From an uncultured Thiothrix sp. (GTDB lineage Bacteria; Pseudomonadota; Gammaproteobacteria; Thiotrichales; Thiotrichaceae), in contig NZ_CALMZC010000034.1 in NCBI RefSeq assembly GCF_937873765.1, positions 1 to 55,860 on the forward strand: a stretch of DNA of 55,860 nt. The letters run 5' to 3'. Position 1 is the stretch's first letter. Every line of letters begins with the position of its first letter. The notes under the pieces are model-generated. The model saw nothing but the letters and a program-made list of their open reading frames with translations, was not told the DNA's origin and did no database searches. A program made the translations under genes and the position numbers. Of the stretch, positions 8,557-17,506 are shown piece after piece.

Positions 8557-8964
8557 CTAATGCCGACTGGCTGCAGCTTGCACTGGTTTCAAGCGTAAAG
8601 ATATCGCTTGCAAAGGTGCAACCTTGATACTGCTTCGCTCTACCCGTGGCCCGGTTTTGCGGGCTGTCCAATTGACGAAGCGCCCCGTCTTTGCGCTATT
8701 CACAAGTTGTGCGTTATAGGTACTACTACCTAACAAAATTTGGGTGGCTTGCTGTGCACTCTGTAAAAAGGCTTGAATTTGCTCAGATTCAGCTTTTGGT
8801 GGTTTAGAGGGCAGATAGTGCAAAGCTTGTTGGAGAATTTGCTCACAAGTGGCTTCTGGTAAGGCTTGTAAGCTTAAATAAGTACGTGCACGCCGCCGTG
8901 CTAAGGCCCAAGGATCTTTTGCAGATAGAGCTTGGGGAATCGCTAGTTTATTCGAGAGACTCAT
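8557..8964 (-). CDS. Unknown small protein between opgG and opgH
   Basis: A 135-residue basic protein not recognised by me. It has no signal peptide or membrane helix; the first ~90 residues look alpha-helical (ALARRRARTYLSLQALPEAT) and the last ~40 are arginine/lysine-rich. The frame extends to 9087, but ATG at 8964 has a good GAAGGAAA site and starts 107 bp after the opgG stop, so I used it. Ten nt separate it from opgH, suggesting coupled expression. Because this OpgH lacks the cytoplasmic N-terminal region of the E. coli protein, the product might stand in for that region, but I see no convincing sequence match. Confidence 0.6.
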   Translation of the reverse strand: MSLSNKLAIPQALSAKDPWALARRRARTYLSLQALPEATCEQILQQALHYLPSKPPKAESEQIQAFLQSAQQATQILLGSSTYNAQLVNSAKTGRFVNWTARKTGPRVERSSIKVAPLQAISLRLKPVQAAASRH

Positions 8965-9071
8965 TTGTTTTCCTTCGTATTTTGTTCTGTTGTTACCTGG
9001 ACTACAATGATTAGTTAAGTAAGGTCTAATTAGGTTTCGGCAATTTTCATGCCATGTTCTGTAATCAGCAT

Positions 9072-10610
9072 TCACTGTGCAGTGCACAAATCCTTAGGAA
9101 TCGGATATGACCACATTTCTGTCAAAGGGTTGCGTCCGTCCGTCAACTGAATACTAAAAAAAATCGGTTGCTCACAAGTTTTTGGATAAATCTGTGCAAT
9201 CACGCGCCAGCCTTTAATAGAGGGATTGGCTTGAATCACCACCGGTTTAGTGTCCGCAGGGCCATCGACACTCACCATGGCTTTGAGTGAGCCTTTAAAT
9301 TTAGGCAGTTGGTTAAAATCAAGAATAAAACGAATGCGTCCTTGATGACCGGGTAAACCATCCACCGCTCGATTAGTTGCACGGGTAGCGATGACTTTAC
9401 CGAGTGGATGCTCAGGAGGGTCTTCTGAGCGCCAAGAGAGACGGTATTTTAACTCTTGTGCTTGTTTAGCATTCGGTGCAGTCCAGTAAGCGACTACATT
9501 ATCGACGATATCTGAATCGGTATGTAAACGTAGTAAACGAATCGCCCCTTCACCCCAGTCATTTAGAGGCTCGACCCAAACGCTAGGGCGCTGATGATAA
9601 TGTGCTTCTAAATCTTGATAGTGCTCAAATTCGCGATCACGCTGGATTAAACCAAAGCCCGTAAGCTGAGCGACAGGTGTCGTTTGTAGGGTAAAATAAG
9701 GTACTTCAGCTAAGGGTTGCCATAACCAGTTGTTATCTTGTTGAATCAGTAGTCCATCGGAGTCATGAACTTCTGGGCGATAGTCACCGTAGTGCTGAGT
9801 GGAGTTCTCACCGTGGAAAAACATACTGGTTAAGGGTGCAACACCTATTTCGCTTGCGCTAGTTGTAGCGCGTGGAAAAATTTTAGTCTCCACTTCAATT
9901 TCCGTGGCCTTGCCGGGCTTGAGCACAAAGCGGCTGGCTCCTGTTAAAGAAGCACTATTCAATAAAGCACAAAAGACGAGGCTATCGGCCTGTTTGCTGG
10001 GTTTTTCTAACCAGAATTGCGTGTAGTCTGGAAATTCCTCTTTGCCTTCGATGGACGTATTAATCGCTAAACCACGCGCTGATAAGCCATAAGTTTGATC
10101 TTGGCCTAGACCTCGAAAATAACTAGCACCTTGAAACACTAAAGTTTCATTCATCGGACTCGTTGCACCTGTACGTCCGAGTTTCGACAAAATGCGAAAG
10201 CCGGTGAAACCCATGCGAGCTTCATCTTGCTCAATATGCAGATCTTGAACTTCGCGGTAATCAAAGTATTTGCTGGAAAATTTAATTGGTATGGCCTGAC
10301 CGTTTTCCCAGCTATAGAGTTGCACTGGGCGAATGAAATGCATGCCGGGGTGCATAAACTCTAATTGAAAGGGCAAATTTTCTTTACGCCAAAAGGTGTG
10401 TTCACCACGGAACCGAATACGTTGATAGTGGTCATAGGTGATCCGCCCAGTATCGACCTGCAGCATTGGTGTTTGTACATAAGAGCTGTGTGCGGTTTGT
10501 TCAGCTAGCTTTTGCACAAAAGAATAGCAACCCTCTTCAGCCGTTACAGAGCCTGCGAAGAGTAAGCTAAAGGCTTGAGCGGCAAACCATAATTTTGAGA
10601 AAGCTTTCAT
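9072..10610 (-). CDS. opgG: Periplasmic glucan biosynthesis protein G
   Basis: A 512-residue periplasmic protein of the MdoG/OpgG family, needed together with OpgH for osmoregulated periplasmic glucan synthesis and branching. The start at 10610 gives a textbook signal peptide (MKAFSKLWFAAQAFSLLFAG, cleavage after V-T-A). The frame continues to another ATG at 10658, which would put 16 polar residues before it; the promoter at 10675-10703 would leave that ATG almost no leader. Family landmarks include YDHYQRIRFR, SYFRGLGQDQTYGLSARGLA and the C-terminal Ig-like domain after ~390. It heads the opgG-unknown-opgH operon and is divergent from opgC. Confidence 0.93.
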   Translation of the reverse strand: MKAFSKLWFAAQAFSLLFAGSVTAEEGCYSFVQKLAEQTAHSSYVQTPMLQVDTGRITYDHYQRIRFRGEHTFWRKENLPFQLEFMHPGMHFIRPVQLYSWENGQAIPIKFSSKYFDYREVQDLHIEQDEARMGFTGFRILSKLGRTGATSPMNETLVFQGASYFRGLGQDQTYGLSARGLAINTSIEGKEEFPDYTQFWLEKPSKQADSLVFCALLNSASLTGASRFVLKPGKATEIEVETKIFPRATTSASEIGVAPLTSMFFHGENSTQHYGDYRPEVHDSDGLLIQQDNNWLWQPLAEVPYFTLQTTPVAQLTGFGLIQRDREFEHYQDLEAHYHQRPSVWVEPLNDWGEGAIRLLRLHTDSDIVDNVVAYWTAPNAKQAQELKYRLSWRSEDPPEHPLGKVIATRATNRAVDGLPGHQGRIRFILDFNQLPKFKGSLKAMVSVDGPADTKPVVIQANPSIKGWRVIAQIYPKTCEQPIFFSIQLTDGRNPLTEMWSYPIPKDLCTAQ

Positions 10611-10674
10611 TTTTGTTGGACGTGTGAAGTGGTGAGCACCGATTAATTGATGAGCCATAGTTTAGGCGGTGTGG

Positions 10675-10703
10675 ATTGTAAATGACTTGTAAAGCCTATA
10701 CAA
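10675..10703 (-). promoter_or_regulatory. Putative sigma-70 promoter of opgG
   Basis: On the minus strand TTGTAT (10698-10703), a 17-bp spacer and TACAAT (10675-10680). The -10 box matches 5 of 6 consensus bases, the -35 box only three. Confidence 0.45.
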
Positions 10704-10712
10704 CAGATACTT

Positions 10713-10741
10713 TTGTGCACTGCATCATTTGAAGGTATAGT
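10713..10741 (+). promoter_or_regulatory. Putative sigma-70 promoter of opgC
   Basis: TTGTGC (10713-10718), a 17-bp spacer and TATAGT (10736-10741), placed about 60 bp before the opgC ATG. It lies back to back with the opgG promoter, ten bases apart, so a single regulator could control both. Confidence 0.45.
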
Positions 10742-10800
10742 GTGCTCGGAGCGGGCAACAGACCGCTAATTTCTATTGAAATAACTCTGCTACTGAAGCT

Positions 10801-11970
10801 ATGAAACGTGACCTGTCTTTAGATATTTTGCGCGGTATTATGCTGCTAATTATGGCGGCTGATCATTTTGGTGAGCCTATTTTCCAACATTTGTATGAGT
10901 ATGCAGGCTATGTAAGCGCGGCAGAAGGCTTTGTATTTTTATCAGGGATGCTGGTCGCCTTGGTGTATAGCCGTTATCAGATAAAAGGTGGCCTGATTTT
11001 AGAGCAAAAGATTTGGCAGCGTGCAGGCGTCATTTATTTCTATCACCTCGCGGTCTTATTAGTCGTGTTTATTTTTACCGTGCTAACCGTTATTTCAGGA
11101 GCGGATTGGAAAAGTTTTGCCACTGAAATGCAAGTTGAACCCTTGCGTGCACTCTTATCAGGCATAGTGCTGAGTTATCAACCACCCATGCTCGATATTC
11201 TCCCCATGTATGTGCTATTAATGCTGGGTGCACCACTGGCTTTACGCGTAATGATACATTTTAAAGCGGCAGGTATTGCCTTAGTCCTCCTAGGCAGTAT
11301 TACGCTCTGGGGTTTTTCGCACCAAGGTGGTTGGCATTTAATGCTACAGCAGTTGCCTAGCTCGGTGATGGTGCGCATGGGGGCTTTCGATTATATGGCT
11401 TGGCAATTGATTTTTGTGCTGGGCATGGTGGCTGGTTTTCTACGTTTTAGCCATCGGGGGGAAACTACCCAGTTTAATAAGCCACTGTTTTGTGCAGCTT
11501 TAGCTTTAATCGTTTTATTATTCTGTTTAAGACATGGCTATGTAAAGCCGGCTAGTTTTCTAGGTGGTCAATGGCTAGTGGAGTATCCGCACATTGCTCG
11601 GGATAATATGGGTTGGCTACGTTTATTAAATTTCTTGGCATTTGTTTATCTGATTGCTGGTTTGATTAAACTGCATAACAGTTATGGTATTTTTAAACCT
11701 TTTTATTTAGTGGGGCGCTGGCTAGCCTTTTTAGGGCAACATTCCTTGCAGGTGTTTGCGTTCCATTTGGTGGTGTTATATTGCTATATCCCTTTCCGTT
11801 GGGGTGATTGGGCTTTGACCGATAATCAAAAATGGGTTTGGCTGGTAATTTTCTTAAGTGGTCTCACTCTACCAGCGTGGATACATGCCCGCTATCAAAC
11901 GCGTCAAGGGCAAGTTTCCGTAAAAACACCAACTACAGTATTACCGGTTGCTATGCAGCTAGCTCATTGA
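10801..11970 (+). CDS. opgC: OpgC family glucan-modifying membrane protein
   Basis: A 389-residue polytopic inner-membrane protein with about ten hydrophobic segments. The N-terminus (RDLSLDILRGIMLLIMAADH) and the block EGFVFLSGMLVALVYSRY are typical of the OpgC/acyltransferase-3-like family, which transfers succinyl groups onto periplasmic glucans in E. coli and Rhodobacter. Divergence from opgG across 190 bp and the shared pathway support this role. ATG at 10801 follows a weak ribosome binding site. The acyl group transferred here cannot be read from sequence. Confidence 0.85.
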   Translation: MKRDLSLDILRGIMLLIMAADHFGEPIFQHLYEYAGYVSAAEGFVFLSGMLVALVYSRYQIKGGLILEQKIWQRAGVIYFYHLAVLLVVFIFTVLTVISGADWKSFATEMQVEPLRALLSGIVLSYQPPMLDILPMYVLLMLGAPLALRVMIHFKAAGIALVLLGSITLWGFSHQGGWHLMLQQLPSSVMVRMGAFDYMAWQLIFVLGMVAGFLRFSHRGETTQFNKPLFCAALALIVLLFCLRHGYVKPASFLGGQWLVEYPHIARDNMGWLRLLNFLAFVYLIAGLIKLHNSYGIFKPFYLVGRWLAFLGQHSLQVFAFHLVVLYCYIPFRWGDWALTDNQKWVWLVIFLSGLTLPAWIHARYQTRQGQVSVKTPTTVLPVAMQLAH

Positions 11971-11978
11971 GTTAGCTG
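11956..11978. terminator. Hairpin between convergent opgC and ROK genes
   Basis: CAGCTAGCTC and GAGTTAGCTG pair with one G-T wobble around an ATT loop. The left arm lies inside the last codons of opgC. There is no strong T-tract, so termination is plausible but not certain. Confidence 0.45.
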
Positions 11979-12018
11979 TAGTGAGTGAGGGCACAAAATT
12001 TTAAGGTTTTAGTCCATC

Positions 12019-13269
12019 TTAGAATGCTTGAAAAATATTATCCTCACTGCTAATTAAGATACTCCGATCAGGGGCAAAGTTAGTGTAAAACGGTAAGAAC
12101 GCCCCACCTAAAGCACGGGCATCATTGCCAATCGTTCCTGCTGAAAGTTTGGGTAAAATCAAGCCTTCTATATCGAGCCTTTTCATTTCAGTTTGAATTG
12201 CATCGGTGAGTTGCTGGGTCAAACGTGCTGGTAATAAGCCATCAATAATCACACCTTCAAAGTCAATTAAGCTCGCAGCAGCCACTACTGCATAAGCAAT
12301 AGCAGCAGCAGCGGCTTGCATCCAAGTTTGGAAAATATCGCGGCTTAAGGAGCTATTCGCGGCTTCATCATTGGCGAGTAGCTCGACTTCTAAATTAGGA
12401 TCAAGCTGATGCGCTTCAAAGCGGTTATTTAATAAATAGCGTGAAGCACAGTTGATAAGTTGCACAGTAGAGCCTAGTGTTTCGCTTTGTGCATAGCTGC
12501 TGGGTAAGGGCATTGAGCCAATCGCACCAGCATTATTAAAGCTACCTAGATATAGAGTGCGATTCATAATAATGCCGCCACCAATAAAAGTGCCGACAAA
12601 AATATGTAGATAATTATTAAAACGCTCAGGATTACCAAATTCTAGGGAAGCAATACAGGCTGCAGTAGCATCATTGACGAGCCAAACTGGGTAAGGCTGA
12701 TGGGCTTGAACGGTTTCTTTAATGTCTAAACTATTCCAATGTTCAGTAATGTCGTGTGGAATATCCGCTTCTTGCTGCCAGCCACCTAAACCATAAGGCG
12801 CGGCAATTCCAATCCCGAGCAGGCGTCGATGTTGGGTTGCATTGAGCCGAGCAATCAGTTCTTTAATACCACTTTCGATGGCGGGGAAAATAAAATCAGG
12901 ATCAGGATAATCGTAGCTATGATTAATTCGCTGCAAAATGATCCCAGTAAAATTGATCAAGACAAGATCAAGGCCGCGGCGACCAATCTTCACTCCAATC
13001 GAATAGGCGCCTTCAGGGTTCAGCGCAATCGGTACAGCGGGCTGACCAACTTTACCAATTTCATAACGGCGTTCTTGTTTATACAGTAGTTCGTCATCTA
13101 ACAAACGGTTAATGATCACGGAAGCGGTCTGTGCACTGAGTTGAGTGAGGCGAGAGATTTCCGCTTTAGTCAGGCTGCCGGAGCGGCGAATCAGTTGCAG
13201 GATTAAGCGTTCATTGTACTGTGCAATGCCTGATAAATTGCTACCTCCACTGGTTTGTTTCAGTTTCAC
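12019..13269 (-). CDS. ROK-family transcriptional repressor (sugar-responsive)
   Basis: A 416-residue ROK repressor: an N-terminal winged helix-turn-helix (~15-75; LTKAEISRLTQLSAQTASVI) followed by a sugar-kinase-like actin-fold domain (~90-400; LGIGIAAPYGLGG, VWLVNDATAACIAS, FVGTFIGGGIIM). The zinc-binding motif found in most ROK proteins (a His, then C-x-C-G-x-x-G-C) is missing after the GAIG segment; only an isolated Cys remains (QLINCASRYLL). It is divergent from the frcBCA-type importer with a 239-bp spacer that includes a perfect 14-bp palindrome, and it probably represses that operon in response to the transported sugar. Confidence 0.82.
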   Translation of the reverse strand: MKLKQTSGGSNLSGIAQYNERLILQLIRRSGSLTKAEISRLTQLSAQTASVIINRLLDDELLYKQERRYEIGKVGQPAVPIALNPEGAYSIGVKIGRRGLDLVLINFTGIILQRINHSYDYPDPDFIFPAIESGIKELIARLNATQHRRLLGIGIAAPYGLGGWQQEADIPHDITEHWNSLDIKETVQAHQPYPVWLVNDATAACIASLEFGNPERFNNYLHIFVGTFIGGGIIMNRTLYLGSFNNAGAIGSMPLPSSYAQSETLGSTVQLINCASRYLLNNRFEAHQLDPNLEVELLANDEAANSSLSRDIFQTWMQAAAAAIAYAVVAAASLIDFEGVIIDGLLPARLTQQLTDAIQTEMKRLDIEGLILPKLSAGTIGNDARALGGAFLPFYTNFAPDRSILISSEDNIFQAF

Positions 13270-13359
13270 AAAGTTCTCCTCTAACAGTATTCCTAACTTT
13301 TTAGAAAAGCGCTGATTATAAGCTGTACAACGCCGCCTGCAGTGCTAAGAGTAGTCTGC

Positions 13360-13373
13360 ATTTATTAATAAAT
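13360..13373. promoter_or_regulatory. 14-bp palindrome, candidate ROK repressor operator
   Basis: ATTTATTAATAAAT is perfectly self-complementary and lies between the ROK gene and frcB, upstream of a TTGACA-like -35 (13390-13395) whose -10 is weak. NagC/Mlc-type ROK proteins bind A/T-rich symmetric sites with TTATT/AATAA elements, which this resembles. Confidence 0.4.
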
Positions 13374-13508
13374 CAAATTGAATTATTTATTGACAGAACT
13401 TTCAGAGCGGATTAAGCTTTTTAGCAAGCAGCGTGAGTAGTAAGCAGAAACCAAAACGCAGCTACCCATGAATCACTCGGTATTTATGACATTTGGAGGA
13501 GATATACC

Positions 13509-14528
13509 ATGTTCAAGAAAACTTCTATCGCTTTTGCTTTATCTTTAAGCCTGTTAGTTCCAGCGGTTAGCCATGCAGAAGGTGCAGTGGTCGGTCTGAT
13601 CACCAAAACTAATACCAATCCTTTCTTCGTGAAAATGAAAGAAGGCGCTGAAGCCAAAGCGAAAGAACTCGGCATGACCCTGCAAAGCTTCGCGGGCAAA
13701 GTCGATGGCGATAATGACTCTCAAGTACAAGCAATTGAAAACTTAATCGCAGCGGGTGCTAAGGGTATTCTGATTACCCCGAACGATTCAAAGGCGATTG
13801 TTCCTTCGGTTGAAAAAGCACGTAAAGCGGGTATGTTAGTGATTGCTTTAGACACACCTTTAGATCCAGCGGATGCAGCGGATGCAACCTTTGCCACTGA
13901 CAACTTCAAAGCGGGTGAGTTAATCGGTCAATGGGCAGCAGCAACTTTAGGTGACAAAGCGAAAGATGCAAAAATCGCTCTGTTAGATTTGAATCCTAAT
14001 CAAATTTCAGTCGATGTCGCGCGTGATCAAGGCTTCCTGAAGGGCTTTGGTATTGATCTGAAAGATCCGAAGAAGATGGGTGATGAAGATGACAAGCGCA
14101 TTGTTGGCAATGATGTCACTCAAGGTTCTGAAGAAGGTGGCCGGAAGGCAATGGAGAACCTGCTGCAGAAAGATTCTGGCGTGAATTTAGTGTATACCAT
14201 TAATGAGCCAGCCGCAGCCGGTGCGTATGAAGCTCTGAAAGCCGTTGGTAAAGAAAAAGAAGTTTTAATCGTATCAGTTGATGGTGGTTGCCCCGGCGTG
14301 AAAAATGTTAAGGATGGCGTAATCGGTGCAACTTCTATGCAATTCCCGCTGTTGATGGCTTCCAAGGGTGTGGAAGCGATTGCTGAGTTCGCCAAATCAG
14401 GTACTAAGCCTAAAAACACCGACGGCTTGGATTTTGTTAATACAGGCGTTGAGTTAATTACTGACAAACCAGCAGCGGGTGCAACTTCAATCACTTCAGA
14501 AGAAGGTTTGAAGAAGTGCTGGGGCTAA
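13509..14528 (+). CDS. frcB: Sugar (fructose-type) ABC transporter substrate-binding protein
   Basis: A 339-residue periplasmic binding protein of the ribose/fructose family (peripla_BP_4). The signal peptide spans residues 1-23 ([17 protein letters not shown]). The family opening [20 protein letters not shown], the hinge segment [18 protein letters not shown] and [18 protein letters not shown] match FrcB-type proteins known from Sinorhizobium. ATG at 13509 has an excellent GGAGGAGA site. It is the first and presumably most expressed gene of the importer operon. Fructose is inferred from family resemblance; ribose or mannose remain possible. Confidence 0.82.
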   Translation: MFKKTSIAFALSLSLLVPAVSHAEGAVVGLITKTNTNPFFVKMKEGAEAKAKELGMTLQSFAGKVDGDNDSQVQAIENLIAAGAKGILITPNDSKAIVPSVEKARKAGMLVIALDTPLDPADAADATFATDNFKAGELIGQWAAATLGDKAKDAKIALLDLNPNQISVDVARDQGFLKGFGIDLKDPKKMGDEDDKRIVGNDVTQGSEEGGRKAMENLLQKDSGVNLVYTINEPAAAGAYEALKAVGKEKEVLIVSVDGGCPGVKNVKDGVIGATSMQFPLLMASKGVEAIAEFAKSGTKPKNTDGLDFVNTGVELITDKPAAGATSITSEEGLKKCWG

Positions 14529-14575
14529 GCTTAAAACGCATGAGCCATTATCCATAAATCTGAGGAGGGTCAAGG

Positions 14576-15628
14576 ATGGCAACAGATGATTTTGAAGCAG
14601 TTGCCGCCAAAGCCGGCGGTACGGTTGCTTCGTTTGAGGTCGAAAAACTAAGTATGGGGGAGCGCTTGCAGCGCTTCCTACATAATTACCCGACAGCAGC
14701 ACCGTTGTTCGTTTTACTGTTAGCGATCCTAGCTTTCTATGTGATTGTGGGCGAGAAATTTCTCGCTCCTTTCAACTTATCGCTAGTGCTCCAACAAGTG
14801 ACGATCATCGGGATTATCGGGGTTGCACAAACTTTAGTAGTACTCACGGCAGGGATTGACCTGTCAGTAGGGGCGATTATGGTGTTGTGCTCGGTAGTGA
14901 TGGGACGAACCGCGATTGAAATGGGTATGCCTTCATTCATCGCTATTGGGCTTGGGTTTATGGTGGGTGCACTCTGTGGAGCGATTAATGGTTTCTTGAT
15001 TACGCGCCTGCGTCTGCCGCCCTTCATTACTACCTTAGGTACTTGGAGTATCTTCTTTGCGATTAATTTATGGTATTCACAAAGTGAAACTATTCGTTCA
15101 CAAGATATTGCTGAGCAAGCTTCACTCCTGCAATTCATGGGAATTTCCTTTGAGATTATGGGAGCGCGCTTCACGCTGGGAACCATTACTTTAATCTTGC
15201 TCTTCATTGGTATGTGGTATGCCCTGAACCATACCCCTTGGGGACGACATGTTTACGCGACAGGGGATGACCCGCAAGCCGCACAGCTAGCAGGTATCGA
15301 TACGAATAAGGTTTTACTCTCTGTCTATATTGTGGCAGGTATTATTTGCGCACTTGCTGCTTGGACTTTGATAGGACGTGTGGGATCAGTAAGTCCACAA
15401 GCGGGTCAAACGGCCAACCTTGACAGTATTACTGCAGTGGTGATTGGTGGGACGAGTTTGTTTGGTGGACGTGGTGCAATCTTCGGAACCTTGATTGGCG
15501 CGTTGGTAGTTGGGATTTTCCAAAATGGCTTAGCTTTAGCCGGTGTGGATGTACTCTGGCAACAGTTTGCGATTGGTCTGTTGATTATCTTAGCAGTAGC
15601 CACTGACCAGTGGATTCGGAGGGTATAA
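14576..15628 (+). CDS. frcC: Sugar ABC transporter permease
   Basis: A 350-residue inner-membrane permease of the RbsC/FrcC type with about eight to ten transmembrane segments. The block LVVLTAGIDLSVGAIMVLCS and the late ITAVVIGGTSLFGGRG are hallmark sequences of this permease family. The N-terminal ~50 residues are cytoplasmic. ATG at 14576 follows GAGGAGGGTCAAGG. It lies 47 nt after frcB and 2 nt before frcA. Confidence 0.88.
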   Translation: MATDDFEAVAAKAGGTVASFEVEKLSMGERLQRFLHNYPTAAPLFVLLLAILAFYVIVGEKFLAPFNLSLVLQQVTIIGIIGVAQTLVVLTAGIDLSVGAIMVLCSVVMGRTAIEMGMPSFIAIGLGFMVGALCGAINGFLITRLRLPPFITTLGTWSIFFAINLWYSQSETIRSQDIAEQASLLQFMGISFEIMGARFTLGTITLILLFIGMWYALNHTPWGRHVYATGDDPQAAQLAGIDTNKVLLSVYIVAGIICALAAWTLIGRVGSVSPQAGQTANLDSITAVVIGGTSLFGGRGAIFGTLIGALVVGIFQNGLALAGVDVLWQQFAIGLLIILAVATDQWIRRV

Positions 15629-15630
15629 AC

Positions 15631-16446
15631 ATGGCTGCAGCAAACACATTGCAACCCATTTTGATGGGGCGGAATTTAGTCAAACGCTATGGTCGGGTCA
15701 CCGCGTTGGATCACTCTGATTTCGATCTGTATCCGGGTGAAGTCTTAGCCGTGATTGGGGATAACGGTGCAGGCAAATCCTCTCTGATTAAAGCGCTAAC
15801 AGGTGCTGCACCACCCGATAGTGGTGAAGTTTATCTCGATGGTCAGGTGACTAATTTTAGAAATCCTATGGATGGGCGTTCGGCTGGGATTGAAACCGTT
15901 TACCAAAATTTAGCAGTTTCACCGTCACTGAATATCGCAGATAACTTATTTTTAGGTAGAGAGCTAAAAAAGCCCGGTTTCTTGGGCAAATGGCTGCATA
16001 TGCTGGATCATAAGGAAATGCAGCGGATTGCACGGGAGAAGTTGTCTGAATTAGGTTTACTAACGATTCAGACCATTAATCAGCCAGTAGAAACGCTCTC
16101 AGGCGGTCAACGCCAAGCAGTTGCCGTCGCGCGCGCTGCTGCTTTCGGTAGTAAAGTTGTAATTATGGATGAACCAACTGCAGCTTTGGGCGTGAAAGAA
16201 TCACGACGTGTCTTAGATCTGATTAAAGATGTGCGTGATCGCGGTATGCCAGTGGTACTGATTAGCCATAATATGCCGCATGTCTGGGAAGTTTCGGATC
16301 GGATTCACGTGCACCGTTTAGGGAAGCGGCATGCAGTGATTAAACCGGATACACACACTATGTCAGAAGGTGTAGCCATTATGACTGGCGCGATGGATCC
16401 GCATGAGCATCCTGCCGGAGCGTATGCTCAACCGAAAGGTGTTTAA
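15631..16446 (+). CDS. frcA: Sugar ABC transporter ATP-binding protein
   Basis: A 271-residue single-domain ATPase, unlike two-domain RbsA, which is the arrangement described for FrcA. Walker A GDNGAGKSS, Q-loop VYQNLAVSP, signature LSGGQRQAVAVARA, Walker B VVIMDEPTAALG and the switch His (LISHN) are all present, so it should hydrolyse ATP. ATG at 15631 has GGAGG seven nt upstream and begins two nt after the permease stop; the longer frame from 15610 uses GTG and was rejected. No sugar kinase gene follows. Confidence 0.88.
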   Translation: MAAANTLQPILMGRNLVKRYGRVTALDHSDFDLYPGEVLAVIGDNGAGKSSLIKALTGAAPPDSGEVYLDGQVTNFRNPMDGRSAGIETVYQNLAVSPSLNIADNLFLGRELKKPGFLGKWLHMLDHKEMQRIAREKLSELGLLTIQTINQPVETLSGGQRQAVAVARAAAFGSKVVIMDEPTAALGVKESRRVLDLIKDVRDRGMPVVLISHNMPHVWEVSDRIHVHRLGKRHAVIKPDTHTMSEGVAIMTGAMDPHEHPAGAYAQPKGV

Positions 16447-16477
16447 TAAATTTCTCTCACTCCAATGTGTGTGTTTT

Positions 16478-16508
16478 CCTCCTGCACTAGCTAGGCTAGA
16501 GCAGGGGG
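16478..16508 (+). terminator. Hairpin downstream of the frc operon
   Basis: CCTCCTGC (16478-16485) pairs with GCAGGGGG (16501-16508), continued inward by CTAGC/GCTAG across an A-A mismatch and a TAG loop: 13 pairs in total. A T-tract is lacking. The remaining A/T-rich stretch to 16899 contains no gene I can support and probably carries the promoter of the next operon. Confidence 0.5.
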
Positions 16509-16899
16509 ACTTCTCCGACATTAATAATTTCTAAGCGACTGAGCCTGCTTACTTGCTCATCGCCCTAGAAAATCAACTTAAAAATCAAATTGCTATAAAT
16601 TGAAATTTTTGAAATAACACTTTTTTTATTCCTTCCCCCTTTTCTGATTGCTTATTTTTCTAAGTTTATTTAAGTAGTAGCCATCCACTTTACATACCCA
16701 ACCTGCCTACTAAAGTTGCTGAGCAATTATAGTGAAACTAAGCTGAGCTGGCTTCCCATCTATCTGAAAATCCTGCGTAATTAAATAGCATGATGCTACT
16801 ATCAAGCTGCAATGTAATAGCTATTAATAATAAAAAGTATTGCTAAGTCATTGCATTTGTTCGATTTTCTGGTCAAGCCAGCTAATGAGTAGAAGAACT

Positions 16900-17481
16900 A
16901 TGCAAACCCCAAATACTGTAACTCCAGAAGTGCCTGTTGAGTCTGTTCACTCTTCTGAAATCTTAATGAGTGCAATGCGCCGTGAGCCGGTATCGGATAA
17001 AAATTTGGATATGATCCGTAATATTTTATTCGGTGAGCAAATCCGTGAATTGGATCGCAAACATGCTAGCTTGGAACGCTTTGTAAGAGTGTCGATCAAC
17101 ACTTTGGCAGAACATACCCAGAGTAAGTTTGATGACTTATACCACGAGCTAAGTCTGACCAAAGATTTGCTGAGTGGGGAAACTAAAGCTCGTCGAGATG
17201 ATATCCATGCTGCACGCCAACGTTTAGAACAAAATGAACGTTTATTAGAGTCTTTAGCCAAGCGTAGTGCTGGTGTACAAACTGAGTTACATGAGCGTAT
17301 CAGTAGTGAAGTCAATAAATTAGAGCAACACATGGAGGCTTGGCGTAAAGATTTAGTTGTTCAGCTACAGGAAACCGCCGAGCAACTACGTCATGAAAAA
17401 GCTGACCGTAAGGCAGTTGCAGGTATTCTGAATGGAATGGCTAAGCAATTATTTGATGTAGAAAAAATCGAAGCTCTTTAA
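16900..17481 (+). CDS. Coiled-coil protein of unknown function, first gene of the OmpA/GTPase operon
   Basis: A cytoplasmic, charged, almost entirely helical protein of 193 residues; heptad-like stretches of Leu, Glu and Lys from about residue 50 to the end predict a long coiled coil. No enzymatic motif, signal peptide or membrane helix is visible. Start choice is uncertain: ATG at 16900 (AGAAG upstream) is used, ATG at 16885 would add five residues, and the frame extends to 16840. It lies 25 nt before the OmpA-domain gene and is probably co-transcribed, so it may be a cytoplasmic adaptor or scaffold for that complex. Not recognised as a named family. Confidence 0.65.
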   Translation: MQTPNTVTPEVPVESVHSSEILMSAMRREPVSDKNLDMIRNILFGEQIRELDRKHASLERFVRVSINTLAEHTQSKFDDLYHELSLTKDLLSGETKARRDDIHAARQRLEQNERLLESLAKRSAGVQTELHERISSEVNKLEQHMEAWRKDLVVQLQETAEQLRHEKADRKAVAGILNGMAKQLFDVEKIEAL

Positions 17482-17506
17482 TGCAATCAGTTTAGAGTAG
17501 GCGCGC

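Noticed and set aside
13390..13418. TTGACA as -35 box of the frc operon
   Set aside because: The best -10 at a 16-17 bp spacing (TAAGCT) matches only half the consensus, so no promoter was called.
14120..14494. 124-codon minus-strand frame opposite frcB
   Set aside because: Antisense shadow of a strongly supported coding sequence with no start signal.
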